Shown: positions 37,683-48,230 of the stretch, one piece after another
Layout: each line of letters begins with the position of its first letter
Numbering within the stretch: position 1 is the stretch's first letter
From: Ziziphus jujuba
Taxonomy: Eukaryota > Streptophyta > Magnoliopsida > Rosales > Rhamnaceae
DNA: 64,000 bases
Reading direction: 5' to 3'
Assembly (NCBI RefSeq): GCF_031755915.1
Contig: NC_083387.1
Location: 13,041,001-13,105,000 of the forward strand
Translations under genes and position numbers: made by a program
Notes under the pieces: model-generated
Seen by the model: the letters and a program-made list of their open reading frames with translations, nothing else
Databases searched by the model: none
What the model was told of the DNA's origin: nothing

Positions 37683-38830
37683 TGATACAAACCTAGGATG
37701 GCCTGTGCCTAAACCCGTATTCTATTAGCCCAGATCTAATTATGTTCAAGTTCTAATGGTCACCTTGACCCCTAACCAACATTTGATTAGAAATCTTGGT
37801 ATATAATGAAGATGCTACAATAGGTGATGGAAAACCTATTGATAAGTCAAACTAAAACACTCATTCACTAATGATGTTTTAGGTGTTCAAAAAAACAAAG
37901 AGAATTCAATCTCACAAACAATTTTCTGTATAAAATTCAAGCTTGATTTTTCATTGAAAATAAGCCTTTAAATAGGCTAAGATTACAAAGCAAAAGCCCT
38001 AAAAAATTAATTCAAAACCGGACATAAAGTGTTGAAAAAAAGAAAGTAGAGAAAAGGAAAGTAGAGAAAAGGAAACTGCCTAATTTTTCTTAGTTCCTAA
38101 ACTAATTTGGATTAATTAATTTCTTTATTTTGAATTAGGAATTAATTAATTTACCATTGAAATACTAAAATAATAAATTTCCTAAACTTATTTGTCCAGC
38201 AAATAAATAAATAAAAATCAAAGTAAAAGACTAATTTCCTAAAACAAAAAGTCAAAATCAAATTAGAAAACTAGTTGACTAGTTTGACTACTAAGGTATC
38301 TTTGACCAATCTCCAGCTTATTTGGGTTCCAAATTAGCTTTCATATCCATGTAGGATGCCAAATATGATTAATAATAATTCCCACACATTGCCCCTTGAT
38401 TGGAATAAGTCAAACAAGAAGAAAAGTCAAAATAAGCAGCAAAACAGCACATTTTCGACCAAATTGAGAGGTTGTCCATACAATTCCTTTTTAGATGCTT
38501 TTGATTCTACCTTGGCTGGATTCCATGTCCTATTAATAATATTCATTGAGTTAATGAAGTGTCAAAACTATTCCTTGTTGCTCGGAGTCCAAATTTACAC
38601 AAAAATAGCTACCCGGGGTCCGTATCGATCTCCACCATTTGGAGGCTTAAAATAGGTTTTGTATCTTCAGGTATTGTCATGCCCTCTTGAGATTGAATCA
38701 TTCCATGAATAAAGCCAGCCAAGTTTTCCTTAAATCTCTTAACTTGTGCCCTAGTGATTGGCTCATCTTCATTTGTATAGGACCCATACGCCAGCAGGTA
38801 GTCGGTTGAACAGTCACGGACGGAATCACA
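37683..38830 (-). repeat. gypsy 3' LTR
   Basis: Sense strand TGTGATTCCG ... GTATCA, about 1148 bases, direct copy of 42414-43558. It includes the internal repeat GAAAGTAGAGAAAAG near 38041-38075, shared by the other LTR. Confidence 0.85.
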
Positions 38831-38837
38831 AAAAAGG

Positions 38838-39050
38838 ATTTGCCCTCAAATCAAAGTCATCACCTACAGCGAAAGGAGATAATTCAGCAATAGTAAATGT
38901 AGCACTAACATTATACTCATTTGATAAGTTAAGTTTGTAAGCATTTTCATTCATCCGCTCTAAAACTTGAAAAGGTCTATCCACACGCGACATAAACTTT
39001 GACTTTCTTTGTTTTGAAAACCTTTTCTTTCATAAGTGCAACTAAATCAA
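38838..39050 (-). pseudogene. gypsy integrase C-terminal remnant
   Basis: In shifting frames the minus strand gives RVDRPFQVLERMNENAYKL, then NEYNVSATFTIAELSPF and VGDDFDLRANPF. This is the conserved C-terminal tail of Ty3/gypsy integrase, ending just before the 3' LTR. It is joined almost directly to the reverse-transcriptase scrap, so about 3 kb of pol is missing between them. Confidence 0.8.
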
Positions 39051-39055
39051 ATCTC

Positions 39056-39886
39056 CTAGGCAAACACTATGACAAAAAAATCTAAAAATACATGCTCATT
39101 ATGGCATAAATTATACTTTTTAAGGCTAGCAAATAATCTCTTCCTAATTTTCAAATTGCCACAAAATAAAGCTCTCAACAATGCAGATAAAGTTCTAAAC
39201 AAAAGCATCATTAAATAAGCATCTTTATAATTCATGACCAGCAATGGTTTCTTACTCAAGATGGCTTTATTAGCATCCCTAAAACTCAAATAAAAATTTT
39301 TATTTTTCCTTTCTTTCCTTTCTTTTCCTTTCTCACTCACGGTTTCATTTAAGTTTGCATCACACTCGATTGTTTCTCCAAGTTTCTCACTCTCGGGTTT
39401 ATTATAATTTTTCCACTCAACCTGGGTTTTAGAGGACTTATCTTGGACAGCAAGCTCACCTTTTCCCTCTTGAGTGGGTGGTGAAACCGTTGATGCCATA
39501 CTAGTCTTCTCTTTGAACCTCTCGGCTTCCTTCCTATGTTGCATTTGTAGTTGGTCTCTAAAAACCTCCTTCGAGGTCAATGGCTCCAGCTTGACCTTCT
39601 TACCTTTAAATCTAAAAATAATACAATTCTCTCGACCATAATGAGTAGAATCTTTATCAAATTTCCATGGTCTACCTAATACAATATATCCGGCATGCAT
39701 AGGCACAACATCCACATATTTATCAATGCTGAATTTTACTTTAGCTTGCTTATTTACTTTCATCTCTCCACTATCATTAAGCCATTGTAATCTATATGGT
39801 TCTGTATTTTTAATAGTTTGTAAGTCTAATTTATCAACTACCATGCTACTAATTACATTTGCACAACTTCCACTATCTATAATCAT
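39056..39886 (-). pseudogene. gypsy protease with a scrap of reverse transcriptase
   Basis: A 276-codon frame opens MIIDSGSCANVIS, the retropepsin DSG site, and continues with YIVLGRPWKFD. A Lys/Glu-rich linker follows. Near the end LFASLKKYNLC and VFLDFFV match a reverse-transcriptase palm segment that normally lies well after the YxDD site. The first two-thirds of reverse transcriptase is therefore deleted. Confidence 0.8.
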
Positions 39887-39937
39887 ACTACATATGTTAC
39901 CTTGAATTTCGCATTGCGTGTGGAAGATGTTCTCTCT

Positions 39938-41259
39938 TTAAATTTGGTCCTCATCTTTGTACACGATTAGAACCATTCTTGCTACTAAACTCAAATCAGC
40001 CCTAGATGCCTTGAGAGTTTCAGATTTATCATGCCCATCATCTCCAACTTCTTCACCATCAATTTTGGTTTCAGCATCACTTTCTTTACTTTCAGATTCT
40101 AGTTTGCCATTACCTTTTAGCACCATGATCCTCCTATTCGGGCATTGACTAGCAATGTGTCCTTTTCCTTGGCACTTAAAACACACAAAATCATGAGTTC
40201 TAGAAGGTTTAGAATTAGATTTTACCTCATTCTTTGGTGCTTGGACAGATTCGGCTTTGGACTCCCTTTTTGGCTGATTTGAACTTTCTTTACCTAGTTT
40301 CGGTATTGGCTTTGAATCATAGATGAGATTGCTTCTCCAAGCACTTGGATTTGACCTTCCACTATTTGTAACTCCTCCAAACCATGAGCTATGCCCCTCC
40401 TCTTGAATTGATGTTCTAATTTAATAGCCACATGCAGCATCTCCTCCAATTCCACATATTATTGCAATTATAGTTGATTAGCTATTTCATGATTCAAACC
40501 ACCAAGAAACATTGCCATAGTTGCTTCTCTATCTTCATTCATACTTAACCTCATCATAAGCATCTCCATCTCCTTGTAATAATCCTCCATGGACCTAGTT
40601 CCTTGAGATAAAGATTGAAGTCTTTGATGCAGCAACCTATGATAGTGTGATGGTATGAACCGCTTCCTCATGGCTCTTTTCATTTGTCACCATGTAGTGA
40701 TCGAGTCATCACCAACTCTCCTTCGGGTGTTTTGCTCATTGGTCCACCATTTTAGTGCATAATGACCAAATTCCATTGCTGCCAATCTCACATTCTTAGC
40801 CTTCGAATAGTTGCGGCAATTGAAGATCATCTCCATACCCTCCTCCCATTCCAAGTAAACCTCCGAATCACTTTTCCCCATGAAAGGTGGTATGTTTACT
40901 TTGATGTTGCCAAGATAATCATCTACCTCCTCTCTCCTACGCCTCCCATGGCCTAACCTCTCTTGGACAACAAGTGTTTCATCCATTCCTTCCTCGAAAT
41001 CATCTTCAAAATTACCTTCCCAAAATTCCTCTCTATGTCGCCCTCGGCCTCCTCGACCTCCATGAGATGTTTCTATTATGTCCATCCTTTGATTGATGTG
41101 GTTGAATTGAGCATTCATCCACTGCAATTGTTCCAAGACAGCCCTCATATCCGTTTGCTCACCACTCCCCGTAGCTCGGGAATCACCATGGAATCTTACG
41201 AATTCTTCTTCATTAATTCGTAGTGGTGGATCTCCTCTCCTCAACCTTGAATCTGCCAT
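39938..41259 (-). pseudogene. gypsy gag with zinc knuckle
   Basis: gag starts MADSRLRRGDPPLR at 41259. It carries the retrotransposon gag core (EVYLEWEEGMEMIF near 40850, then RFIPSHYHRLLHQRLQSL and SMEDYYKEME down to 40560). A TGA at about 40684 interrupts the core. The zinc knuckle CFKCQGKGHIASQC lies at about 40183-40142, a perfect CX2CX4HX4C. It is close to intact compared with the rest of the element. Confidence 0.85.
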
Positions 41260-41936
41260 GTTAGTATAAATAATGTAAAATAAAATATATTCTCACCAAA
41301 AATCATTTCCTCACGTGTTTCACTCAATCAAGGTCTCGACATTCGTTTTTTCACAGTAGTTTCGGCTTTTATCCTCTTTTAAGCTCACACACTTTTGCCT
41401 TTTTCTACTCAATGAATTATCTCAAAGTTCTAAATAAAAGACCCACAAAACATCAATTAGATCACAAGTATGTTTTAATTTAACTTATTAACAAAATAGT
41501 AGCAAAAGCAAGCAATACCATATGAATTAGCGAAATCTAGTTTTCGGCTTTTCTAGGCAAAATAGGGCAAATTAACAAGGAAAATTTTGGAATCAATAAG
41601 AATTATACCAGATGGTTAGAAATTAAGAATTCAAGAATACAATTTTAGAAAAAGAATTTCAAACACGAACGAGAATCAATTCGAACAAAATTAAAGAATA
41701 GTGTTGATTGTTGTTCTTGTAATTCTAGTTTTGTATCAATTCCTTTAACTAATTTTAATCCAAATAATTTAACCACCCAAAATTCAAATATCCAGCAACA
41801 AAAATAATTCTCCAGCAACTCAAAATATTGAATAAATAATCAATAAAATAGCAGCTCTAATAAATTTCCACCAACAAATTTCAACACCAAATTCAACAAA
41901 CCGAAAATTATTTTTTTTATATTCGGCTTTTTCTTC

Positions 41937-41959
41937 TTCTTCTTCTTCTTCTTCTTCTT
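41937..41959. repeat. (CTT)n microsatellite in the gypsy leader
   Basis: TTCTTC units in the untranslated leader between primer-binding site and gag, followed by a T-run. Further T-runs lie near 42104-42123. Confidence 0.85.
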
Positions 41960-42399
41960 TTTTTTTTTTTTTTAACTCACAGAACATAAGACAACTACAT
42001 TAGCAAAAATCAACACCAAACAATCACCAAACCCATGACCTCCCAAACAAAATACAAATTGTGCATTTTTATTTTTATTTTTATATATCTGTTCGACGTT
42101 TCCTTTTTTTTTTTTTTTTTTTTGGAATAAATGAATGCAAATATTTAAGACTAAAACAGCAAAGAAAAATAAACAAAAACCAAATTAACCAGAACAATGA
42201 TAAAAGACAATCAACAAACTTGAAAACAAAAATACGGTAAAACTAGGAAAACCTAATTTAACTAGGAATGAAATTTTTTTTTTTTTAAATATGCAGAATG
42301 TGTATGATGATAGAAGCAACCTTAACCTAATACTAAAATTTCAGATTAACAAAAAGCAAAAAAATCAAATAAAAATAGATCAAACCTGAACAAAATTCG

Positions 42400-42411
42400 G
42401 CTCTAATACCA
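42400..42411 (-). promoter_or_regulatory. gypsy primer-binding site (initiator Met tRNA type)
   Basis: Sense strand TGGTATTAGAGC begins two bases after the 5' LTR. The usual iMet site reads TGGTATCAGAGC, so one base has changed. Confidence 0.75.
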
Positions 42412-42413
42412 AA

Positions 42414-43558
42414 TGATACGAATTTAGGACGATCTGCGCCTAAATCTGTATTATATTAGCTCGAATCTAATTATGTTTAAGTTCTAATGGTTACCTTGAC
42501 CCCTAACCAACCTGTGATTAGAAACCTTGGTATATAATGAAGACGCCACAATAGGTGATGGAAGGCCTCTTGATAAGTCAAACTAAAGCACTCATTCACT
42601 AATAGTTTTTTAGGTGTTCAAAAGAACAAAGAGAATTCAATCTCACAAATAATTTTCTATATAAAATTCAAGCTTGATTTCTCATTGAAAATAAGCCTTT
42701 AAAATAGGCTAAGATTACAAAGCAAAAGCCCTAAAAAATTAATTCAAAACTGGACACAAAGTGTTGGGAAAAGAAAGTAGAGAAAAGGAAAGTAGAGAAA
42801 AGGAAACTGCCTAATCTTTCTTAGTTTCCTAAACCAATTTGGATTAATTAATTCTTTTATTTTAAATTATAAATTAATTAATTTACAATTGAAATACTAA
42901 AATAATAACTTTCCTAAATTTATTTGTCCAGCAAATAAGTAAATAAAAATCAAAGTAAAAGACTAATTTCCTAAAACAAAAAGTCAAAATCAAATTAGAA
43001 AACTAGTTGACTAGTTTGACTATTAAGGTATCTATGACCAATCTCCAGCTTGTTTGGACTCCAAATCAGCTTTCATATCCATGTAGGATACCAAATATGA
43101 TTAATAATGATTCCCACATGTTGCCCCTTGATTGGAATAAGTCAAATAAGAAGAAAGTCAAAGCTAGCGGCAAAACAGCAATTTTTCGGCCAAATTGAGA
43201 AGCTGTCTGTATAAGTCATTTTTAGATGCATTTGATTCTACCTTGGCTTAATTCCATGTCCTCTCAATGACATTCATTGATTTCATGAAGTGTTAGAACC
43301 ATTCCTTGCTGCCTGGAGTCCAAATTTGCACGAAAATAGCTACTCGGGTCCGTATCGATCTCCACTTGGAGGCTTAAAACGGATCTTGTATCTTCAGGTA
43401 TTGTCATGCCCTCTTGAGATTGAATCACTCCATGAATAAATCTAGCCAAGTTGTTCTTAAATCTCTTAACTTATGTCCTAGTGATTGACCCCATCTTCAT
43501 TTGTATAGGACCCGTACACCAGTGGGTAGTTAGTTGAACGGGCATGGGCGGAATCACA
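42414..43558 (-). repeat. gypsy 5' LTR
   Basis: Sense strand TGTGATTCCG at 43558 to GTATCA at 42414, 1145 bases. It is followed on the sense strand by TT and a primer-binding site. Confidence 0.85.
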
Positions 43559-44665
43559 TCAAACTGCTCCCGAAAGTAGATTAAGCTAAAGGTCTAGAAT
43601 ATGATGGATGCCTTTCAAAGTAATTGTACAACCAACATTCGTTTTTACTTGAACATCACCAATTCCCACTATTTTTGCGAAACTGAAATTTCTCATCTTT
43701 ACTGTACCAAAATCTTCAGCTTCATATATTTTGCAGAAATCTCTATGTGGAATAACATGGTAGGATGTTGTAGTATCAACTACCCAATCAACATCTTGGG
43801 CTAATATATGAAGGTATGTCTCTTCTTGGGTGGAATAGAGTGCCACTTCTCTTGTAATAGTGACTAGTGTCTCTTCATCCTTCTTTGGCTGATTACCATG
43901 GAGTTTCTGCTCTCTTAACAACTTTCTACAATTCTTCTTCAAGTGACCCTTCAGGCCACAATGATAGCATTTATGCGATGACTTTCTGCCATCTATAGAT
44001 CTGGCTCTGCTTTTGCTCCTACCTTTCCTCCTGTCTCGACCATCTCTTTGGTGTCTTCCTCTTTCTGTGACGAGGGCATATGACTGGTCCATGCCAATGT
44101 CCTTTCTCCTAGCCTCTTCATTAAATGGGGCATCCTTAATCACAGACATAGTAAGTTTATCATTCAAAACCGAATTGCTAAGAGAGACTACCAACGTCTC
44201 TCATATATCTAAAAGAAAGCTTAGAAGTGGGAGAGCTTGATCCTCATCCCCTAGTTGGTATTCCATAACAAATAATTGATTTACCAAGCTCTGGAACTCA
44301 TTGGTATGCTCAATTACTGAAGTTCCAATTCATAATTTTAAATTTACCAATCACCTAATCAATAGGATTTTGTTTCGAGCAGTCTTAACTTGGTACATGT
44401 CTTTTAATTGCTTCTAGAGGACAAATGCATTTGTTTCCTTAGCAATATGATGGAAGACACTGTGGTTGATCCATTGCTTGATTTGACCGATGGTTTTCTT
44501 ATTTAATTTCTTCCTTTCTGCTTTTTTACTGGGATCGGAGTTTACTCTTTTAGCTTCTAAGGCATCAAACAAATCCTTATAATTGAGGAGATCCTTCATC
44601 CGAAATCTTCAAAGTGTATAATTGGTGGCAATAAGCACTTCATATATGTCTTTGTTAAGGTTCAT
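43559..44665 (-). pseudogene. copia gag and protease
   Basis: gag begins MNLNKDIYEVL at 44665 and soon meets a stop in the Trp position of the NYTLW motif. A UBN2-type gag segment follows (44599-44414). A zinc knuckle CYHCGLKGHLKKNC is at about 43970-43930. The protease region has VVDTTTSYHVIPHRD near 43770-43730, where the usual catalytic DSG reads DTT, so the active-site serine/glycine context is lost. Homology ends at 43559, where the gypsy LTR begins. Confidence 0.8.
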
Positions 44666-44974
44666 TGTTTGAATGAAGTTATTTGCATGAGAGTCTATAT
44701 GTTAGAACTTAGAATTATCTTGTCACAAATTCTACCAACCGATATGGATTTTGTATTGTAACACGTTTATGCTGTATGACAATTATTAAAAAATGCAAAT
44801 CTTGGCAACATTTTAATTGATTTCCTAGGAAGGGGTGCTCACTGCAATACCTTGGGTTTCAAGCCTGCAAATTGTTAAACAGCTTCACACTTTTGTGATT
44901 CACATCTGCACAGGCAATTGCAAAATAATAACCCTTGGAATTTCTTAGATTTTATTTCTACTTCAATTTATACT

Positions 44975-45080
44975 TGTTCATTTCAAAGTGGTCTTAAGCT
45001 CTTTGGGGGTGTTACTGGGCACCCAATGAACCTGTTGTGCTTTAGATACTCTTGGGAGCAAACAATGAATGTGCGTCTCT
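44975..45080 (+). pseudogene. possible relic of GH95 exon 5
   Basis: Read in frame, HPMNLLCFRYSWEQTMN at about 45019-45072 resembles [20 protein letters not shown] at the end of intact exon 5, with gaps and with the donor site changed. It sits at the right distance before truncated exon 6. The match is short, so chance is possible. Confidence 0.35.
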
Positions 45081-45181
45081 ATTTATTTATTTATTATTAT
45101 TAATTTTTTTTTTGTGTTTCTTACTCTTCCCATTTAAATTTTTGGTAAGTAAATGATTGCTAATAGTTTCCACTTTAATAG

Positions 45182-47166
45182 GATTTTCTAAAAAATAAGG
45201 CATATCCTTTGTTGGAAGGATGTACATCATTTCTGTTGGATTGGCTGATTGAAGGCCGTGGAGGGTTTCTGGAAACAAACCCATCAACTTCTCCCGAGCA
45301 CATGTTTACTGCTCCAGATGGTAAGCCTGCCAGTGTGAGCTACTCGTCAACTATGGACATGGCTATCATAAAAGAGGTTTTCGCTGCAATTGTTTCTGCT
45401 GCTGAGGTGGAGTTCTTGTTTGAAGTTGCAAAAGCATTCCTGTTTTTCTGCATGAACTGTGTTTATTGACAACAGCTATTTCTTAAAGCAGATTTTGGGG
45501 AGAAGTGAGGATGCTCTTATAGGAAAAGTCCGTCAGGCTCAACCTAGGCTTTTACCATACAAAATTGCTAGAGATGGTTCCCTAATGGAATGGGTATGCC
45601 CATATCTATTGTATCCCCCCATGAACATTGTGAAGATATTATTTTTTAGTATGCTGAATGATGTTCATGTACATTGAGATGCAGCTGAATTAAATATATG
45701 CTTACATATTCTCTGTTTTCTGGTAGGCACTAGATTTTGAGGATCCGGAGCCACATCATCGACATGTATCACATCTTTTTGGCCTGTTTCCTGGGCACAC
45801 AATAACCATTGAGAAAAATCCTGACCTCTGTAAAGCTATAGATTATACCCTCTATAAAAGAGGTATGTATTTATGCAATCTAACAGACTATATTGCTTGT
45901 TACTGTCTCAGAATGCCCACTTTATAGTTTTATATATCTATATATATAGATATGTAGAGCTCGTCTATGGTGGGGGAAGGTGCTCACCAAGCGGTGAAGG
46001 CTTGGTGAGTGCCTTCCCTCACTGTAACAATGTCTTTCTTAGACAAATAAATTTTCCACTTCTTATGACAATAATTTGAATAATTTGAATGCCAAAGTGT
46101 ACAATTCATAGATATATTTGAAATATCACTTGTTAAAACACCATTGACCTCCAAGAGCTTCAAGTCTGGTTTCATATGTATGACCGCACAAAATATAGCC
46201 TGTGAGTCTATGATTGCTACTTTTAGTTGTAGACACCCTAGATCTGAAATATAAGAACATATGGAGCCGGATGTCCATTTGTGGACTATTGTCATGTGAA
46301 ACTCATGGTAATGGTAGTTGTTGCGAGATGTTAATTAATTTGTCTGACCGAGAATTGCATCTTATTCAGGGCTCTGTCTTACAGATGTTTAGCCAATCTG
46401 TTATTTTATTTACTTGTTTGGAAGCCAAAAATAACAACAACAAAAAAATAAAAAATAAAATAAAATAAAATCTTATATGGTTGTTTGTACTTCGTTAGGT
46501 ATTATATTAGCTAACTTGAGTAACGCCAATTAATTAATGTGGCCTTTATATTTAATCGTTAATACAGGAGAGGATGGTCCAGGATGGTCAACTACATGGA
46601 AAGCTGCATTATGGGCTCGTCTTCGCAGCACCGAACATGCATATCGTATGATCAAGCATTTGATCGTCTTGGTGGATCCAGATCATGAGGCTGATTTTGA
46701 GGGAGGACTTTACAGTAACTTGTTTACTGCACACCCTCCTTTTCAAATTGATGCCAACTTTGGGTAATTGTACATTTCATTGCCTGTATTTTTTGTCTCT
46801 GAATGTAAGATAAAATGTTTAAGAGATTTGACAAGCATAATTGCTCTCCCATTTTTGGACAGATTTTCAGCAGCAATTGCTGAAATGCTAGTTCAAAGTA
46901 CCATGAAGGACCTTTATTTACTTCCTGCTCTTCCCCGTGATAAATGGGCAAATGGTTGTGTGAAAGGTCTGAAAGCGCGGGGCGGAGTGACAGTCAACAT
47001 CTGCTGGAAGGAAGGAGATCTTCATGAAGTTGGTCTTTGGTCCAAGGATCAGAATGTGGTTAAGAGATTACACTACAGAGGACTCACGGTCATGGCAAAT
47101 TTATCATCTGGCAAAGTTTACACTTTCAATAAACTTTTAAGGTGTGTGAACTCAAAATCTCTTTGA
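45182..47166 (+). pseudogene. truncated GH95 alpha-L-fucosidase, last five exons only
   Basis: Five exons match exons 6-10 of the intact gene at 48231-53375: 45182-45406, 45492-45593, 45727-45862, 46568-46763 and 46863-47166. Three have exactly the same lengths (225, 102, 196); the third is one codon longer. All have GT/AG borders and the same phases, giving 320 uninterrupted codons (DFLKNKAYPLLEGCTSFLLDWLIEG at the start, in pieces; ending NSKSL). The Glu of LMEW and the Asp of FQIDANFG are kept. The exons that should hold the N-terminal domain and the Asn pair (INLEMNYWP) are absent; copia gag begins about 500 bases upstream. It cannot be a complete enzyme. Whether it is transcribed from some other start is unknown. 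Confidence 0.85.
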
Positions 47167-47292
47167 GAAGTGGCTTAATCTTCATTTGTAAGGTCAAATT
47201 CATCTGTGAGGAGCTCTGATATTTGTTCGCTCTTTATAATTCCTACCTTTTGTTTTTTAAGTCAATATTTTATTTTTTTAGTTTTATATACA

Positions 47293-47323
<31 letters not shown>

Positions 47324-48230
47324 TTTAATCTTTTTGAATATGTTTCATGCATTATAATTGTTATGTTCAGGGACTATGATTTTTTCAATAAGCATTCAGT
47401 ATTCGCTAACGTGTTCTTTTCTTACATTGACTCTTATTATTATTATTATCAAATGATAATATGTCATTATTTTATTAATTTGTATTTAGTTTTATTTATC
47501 CTTATTTATATTTATAGTTTATATTGATTTTTCCATCAATAAATAATGACATATCTTTTTGCCATATCGGCTAAATATGGATAAAATTGCCAAAATAATA
47601 ATAATAATAAATATAAATAATTGAATTTTTAAATAGATAAAATGAAATTTAGTAACAAATTAAAAAATAACACAATAGCATTTTTGTCATATCAGTTAGC
47701 AATTAGAGTTGGTGATCGATCAAATTTAATAATATATTATTTTTGACATACTAGCTGGTATTGGTGATTAAAGTTGATGAACAATTTTGGTGCACATAGC
47801 ATTGGTAAAATAATAATAACAATAATGACATTTTAAGTAAAAACTACTTTTGTTCTCTGTTCATTTCTTTCATGATTTTTTCTTTTTTCTTGTGGGAAAA
47901 ATAATTACTCTTTGAACTTGAAGCATGTCAAAACATTTGATTTAAATAATTAAAATTCACAAATACATTTTGTTTAAAAATATAGGTTTTTTTTATTATT
48001 TTTTTTGGAATAAAAAAAAAAGGTTAATAATTAAATAATTAGAATAAATCCAAAAGGAAAAAGCCGGGTAAGATTGGCCGGCAACAATTCAAAACTCCTC
48101 CAGCTTTAGCTTTTCAGTCTCATGGAGATTGCAATCTGATGATGAAGTGGCGAATGAGAGAGACACAGTTGCGTACATATGACAAGACAAACAGCGAGCT
48201 TACTTAATTTTGTTATCGCTTTCTTCAATC
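47167..48230. other. spacer between the two GH95 copies
   Basis: AT-rich, with (TTA)n microsatellites at 47294-47322 and 47434-47450. No gene is seen. The final 200 bases, with higher GC, are presumably the promoter and leader of the intact gene. Confidence 0.6.

Larger units (their letters stand above)
37683..43558 (-). mobile_element. Ty3/gypsy element nested in the copia element, internally deleted
   Basis: Two direct LTRs (37683-38830 and 42414-43558) bound gag, a zinc knuckle, protease, a short reverse-transcriptase scrap and the integrase C-terminus, all on the minus strand. Most of reverse transcriptase, RNase H and integrase is missing. Flanking copia sequence reads CAGTTTGA on the 5' side and CAGTCTTTGA on the 3' side, an imperfect duplication compatible with a decayed target site. 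The LTR pair is about 90% identical in a hand-aligned 150-base stretch, so the insertion is not recent. Confidence 0.85.
34377..44665 (-). mobile_element. Ty1/copia element, interrupted, lacking its 5' LTR
   Basis: Minus-strand order is normal for copia: gag (from 44665), zinc knuckle, protease (to 43559), then after an inserted gypsy element pre-integrase, integrase, reverse transcriptase, RNase H (to about 34800), a purine tract, and a 3' LTR (34377-34765). Both sides of the insertion join to give continuous protein homology (LNLLSGAV on one side, FDKQGYDNHFSND on the other). No copy of the 3' LTR and no primer-binding site is found upstream of gag. Stops are scattered through all domains. 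Confidence 0.8.

Noticed and set aside
45863..46567. Loss of a GH95 exon between exons 8 and 9 of the truncated copy
   Set aside because: The intact gene also has a long intron here (51771-52440) and phases match, so nothing is missing.
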